Below, one piece after another: positions 61,483-64,000 of a stretch of DNA of 64,000 bases. A program made the translations under genes and the position numbers. The stretch is from Bacillota bacterium. Lineage in GTDB: Bacteria > Bacillota > Clostridia > Lachnospirales > Lachnospiraceae. The notes beneath the pieces are model-generated. The model was given only the letters and a program-made list of their open reading frames with translations, was not told where the DNA came from and searched no databases. The stretch spans positions 124,001-188,000 of the forward strand of contig JAEZLH010000010.1 of assembly GCA_023435895.1 (NCBI GenBank), given 5' to 3'. How positions within the stretch are numbered: the first letter of the stretch is position 1; each line of letters begins with the position of its first letter.

Positions 61483-62007
61483 ATGAAACGATTAGAAGAG
61501 TATGTAAGAAGCATCCCGGATTTTCCGGAACCCGGTATTATATTTAGAGATGTAACTAGTGTATTGCAGGATAAAGATGGACTTAGAATGGCAATCGATC
61601 AGATGCAGGAATTATTAGAGGGTATCGATTTTGATGCAGTGGTAGGTCCGGAATCCAGAGGTTTCATTTTCGGTGTGCCGATTGCCTATAATCTGAATAA
61701 GGCTTTTATTCCGATTCGTAAAAAAGGCAAGCTTCCCTGTGAGACTATTTCCATGGATTACGATTTGGAATACGGCAAAGCTACCATTGAGATGCATAAA
61801 GATGCGATTCAAAAGGGCCAGAAGATTGTTATTATCGATGATTTGATTGCAACCGGCGGTACCATCGAAGCTATAACCAAGCTGATAGAATCCCTTGGTG
61901 GCGAAGTGATTAAGATTATCTTCTTAATGGAGTTAAAGGGTCTTAATGGACGTGATAAACTAACTGGTTATGATGTAGAAGCCGTGATACAATATGAAGG
62001 CAAATAA
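61483..62007 (+). CDS. apt: Adenine phosphoribosyltransferase
   Basis: A 174-residue purine salvage enzyme: adenine plus PRPP to AMP. The opening SIPDFPEPGIIFRDVT, the GPESRGFIFG loop and the PRPP motif IVIIDDLIATGGT are all in place. AGAAAGG lies before ATG 61483. It is 40 bases ahead of relA, a common pairing linking salvage and stringent control. Confidence 0.95.
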   Translation: MKRLEEYVRSIPDFPEPGIIFRDVTSVLQDKDGLRMAIDQMQELLEGIDFDAVVGPESRGFIFGVPIAYNLNKAFIPIRKKGKLPCETISMDYDLEYGKATIEMHKDAIQKGQKIVIIDDLIATGGTIEAITKLIESLGGEVIKIIFLMELKGLNGRDKLTGYDVEAVIQYEGK

Positions 62008-62047
62008 TTAAAGAGTATAGAAGTAAAGAAAGAAGGGTGGTGATATC

Positions 62048-64000
62048 ATGGAAGAAATTAAAGAATTTTATGACTATGATCTGTTGACGCCAGCGACTAC
62101 GGTACATGCAGATTTTACTGCACCAGAGATACTTTATAAGGAATTAATTGAAAAAATCCGGAGTTATCACCCTTCTGCAGATATCACGTTGGTTGAAAAG
62201 GCTTATCAGATTGCAGACAATGCACATAAGGATCAGCTTCGTAAATCAGGCGAACCATACATTATTCATCCGCTCTGTGTGGCAAATATTCTGGCAGAGC
62301 TGGAGCTTGATAAAGAAAGTATTATAGCAGGTATTCTTCATGATGTGGTTGAGGACACGGTATTGACAACCGAGCAGATTACCGAGATGTTCTCAGAAGA
62401 AATTGCATTATTAGTAGATGGTGTTACAAAGTTAACACAGTTAAATATGGATAAAGTGGAGCAGCAGGCGGAGAACCTTCGTAAGATGTTCCTCGCCATG
62501 GCGAAAGATATTCGTGTCATACTGATTAAGTTAGCAGATCGCCTTCATAATATGAGAACCTTGAAATTTGTTCCTCCTCATAAACAGAAGGAAAAAGCAA
62601 GAGAAACCATGGATATCTATGCTCCGATCGCTCAGAGGTTAGGTATCAGTAAGATAAAAATTGAGCTGGACGATTTATCCTTAAAATATCTGGAGCCGGA
62701 AGTATATAAGGATCTGGCAGAAAAAATCTCAACTAAGAGAAGTGAACGTCAATCCTATATTGAAGGAATTGTGACTGAAGTAAGGGAACATATTGAGGAA
62801 GCCGGTATTGAAGCTAAGGTTGACGGCAGAATTAAGCATTTCTTCAGTATTTATAAGAAGATGGTAAACCAGAATAAGACGCTGGAGCAGATTTATGATC
62901 TGTTTGCGGTACGTATTATTGTGGAATCCTTAAAGGATTGTTATGCAGCACTTGGTGTAATCCATGAGATGTATAAACCCATTCCTGGGCGTTTCAAAGA
63001 TTACATTGCAATGCCAAAACCAAATATGTATCAATCTCTTCATACCACATTAATCGGTCCCAAGGGTTCCCCGTTCGAAATTCAAATTCGTACCTACGAC
63101 ATGCATCGTACTGCAGAATTTGGTATTGCTGCCCACTGGAAGTACAAAGAAGGTCAGGATGGCAAGAGTGGAACCGCTAATTCTGAGGAAGAAAAGCTTA
63201 CTTGGTTGCGTCAGGTATTGGAATGGCAAAAGGATATGGCAGATAACAAGGAATTCTTAAGTTTAATTAAGAATGACTTTGATTTGTTCTCCGATAGTGT
63301 GTATGCATTTACACCCACCGGAGATGTAAAAACCTTGCCGGCAGGCTCAAATCCCATTGACTTTGCTTACAGTATACATAGTGCTGTAGGAAATAAGATG
63401 GTAGGAGCAAGAGTGAATGGTAAATTGGTTCCCATTGACTACGTAATTCAGAATGGGGATCGTATTGAAATCATAACCTCCCAGAATTCCAAAGGACCAA
63501 GCAGGGACTGGCTTTCCATCGTTAAGAGTACACAGGCTAAGAATAAAATCAATCAATGGTTTAAGACCGAATTAAAGGATGACAATATCACCAGGGGCAA
63601 GGAGCTGATTATTGCCTACTGTAAAGCCAAGAGTTTGGTAGTATCGGATCTTACAAAGCCTGAATTTACCGGTGTTGTAATGAGAAAGTATGGCTTTAGA
63701 GATTGGGAATCCGTTCTGGCTGCCATAGGACATGGTGGACTCAAGGAAGGTCAGATTGTCAACAAGCTGGTTGATGAGTATAAAAAGAAGAACAAAAAAG
63801 AGATTACCGATGATAATATATTGGAATCCATATCCGAGATTAAGGAACGTACTCCTGTTAAGAAATCAAAGAGCGGGATTGTTGTGGAAGGAATCCATGA
63901 TGTTGCAGTTCGTTTTTCAAAATGTTGCAGCCCGGTGCCAGGGGATGAGATAGTTGGATTTGTAACCAGAGGTAGAGGTGTTTCCATTCACCGGACGGAT
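62048..64000 (+). CDS. relA: GTP pyrophosphokinase RelA/SpoT, 3' end cut by window
   Basis: Bifunctional (p)ppGpp synthetase/hydrolase; 651 residues are visible. The HD hydrolase part has RKSGEPYIIHPLCVA, ILHDVVEDT and LADRLHNMRTL, so hydrolase activity is likely. The synthetase part has GRIKHFFSIYKKM, DLFAVRII and YQSLHTTLIGP. A TGS domain follows from SVYAFTPTGDVKTLPAGS. The frame is open at the window end within the zinc-finger/RIS region (FSKCCSPVPGD), so the C-terminal ACT domain is outside. ATG 62048 follows AGGGTGGTG. Confidence 0.95.
   Translation, partial: MEEIKEFYDYDLLTPATTVHADFTAPEILYKELIEKIRSYHPSADITLVEKAYQIADNAHKDQLRKSGEPYIIHPLCVANILAELELDKESIIAGILHDVVEDTVLTTEQITEMFSEEIALLVDGVTKLTQLNMDKVEQQAENLRKMFLAMAKDIRVILIKLADRLHNMRTLKFVPPHKQKEKARETMDIYAPIAQRLGISKIKIELDDLSLKYLEPEVYKDLAEKISTKRSERQSYIEGIVTEVREHIEEAGIEAKVDGRIKHFFSIYKKMVNQNKTLEQIYDLFAVRIIVESLKDCYAALGVIHEMYKPIPGRFKDYIAMPKPNMYQSLHTTLIGPKGSPFEIQIRTYDMHRTAEFGIAAHWKYKEGQDGKSGTANSEEEKLTWLRQVLEWQKDMADNKEFLSLIKNDFDLFSDSVYAFTPTGDVKTLPAGSNPIDFAYSIHSAVGNKMVGARVNGKLVPIDYVIQNGDRIEIITSQNSKGPSRDWLSIVKSTQAKNKINQWFKTELKDDNITRGKELIIAYCKAKSLVVSDLTKPEFTGVVMRKYGFRDWESVLAAIGHGGLKEGQIVNKLVDEYKKKNKKEITDDNILESISEIKERTPVKKSKSGIVVEGIHDVAVRFSKCCSPVPGDEIVGFVTRGRGVSIHRTD

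Noticed and set aside
1..64000. CRISPR arrays, tRNA and rRNA genes
   Set aside because: No regularly spaced repeats with unique spacers and no cloverleaf or rRNA sequence was seen on either strand.

Overview
The window reads as a low-GC anaerobic Firmicute of the Lachnospiraceae/clostridial type. Pointers are AT-rich DNA, strong GGAGG ribosome sites with some TTG and GTG starts, a SCIFF peptide with its radical-SAM maturase, a recJ-apt-relA block, DUF3793 and DegV proteins, and many oxygen-sensitive Fe-S enzymes. The species cannot be named from sequence alone. No rRNA, tRNA or CRISPR array was found.

Layout. (1) 2-8401: the end of a cysteine synthase gene runs into a nitrogenase-like operon (NifK-like, NifD-like, NifH-like, a small radical SAM protein, a NifX-like protein), followed by a cystine-type ABC importer. 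(2) 8695-15743: ordinary accessory genes (two AraC regulators, a HAD phosphatase, three DMT exporters, dapA, a small conserved protein). (3) 15803-17692: a group IIC intron sitting on an intrinsic terminator just in front of pucR. (4) 17719-30616: a PucR regulator and what looks like a full reductive pyrimidine catabolic module, from uptake through dihydropyrimidine dehydrogenase, dihydropyrimidinase, beta-ureidopropionase, beta-alanine aminotransferase and malonic semialdehyde reductase. (5) 30760-36142: an ABC-2 exporter with a histidine kinase and response regulator, arranged like the B. subtilis lnr/yfi systems. (6) 36319-43756: a second sulfur block (patB, metB-type gene, yezD, two Rrf2 regulators, two peptidase-like genes, cysK). 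(7) 44187-57145: housekeeping and conserved unknown genes. (8) 57509-59480: SCIFF peptide and maturase. (9) 59502-64000: recJ, apt and the start of relA.

The two sulfur regions appear to share one control element. A 17-bp palindrome, CATAT-N7-ATATG, occurs exactly at the promoters of the cystine importer, the metB-type operon, the cysteine-free Rrf2 gene and cysK, with a half-degenerate copy at yezD. This points to a CymR-like regulon and places the nitrogenase-like operon between sulfur genes.

The most unusual items are: the substrate-binding lipoprotein at 24708, whose two lobes are in swapped (circularly permuted) order; the nitrogenase-like operon with no NifE/NifN/NifB in view; a dihydropyrimidine dehydrogenase that has an N-terminal Fe-S domain but no FAD/NAD(P)H module; and a promoter followed by a terminator in the leader of the beta-alanine aminotransferase gene.
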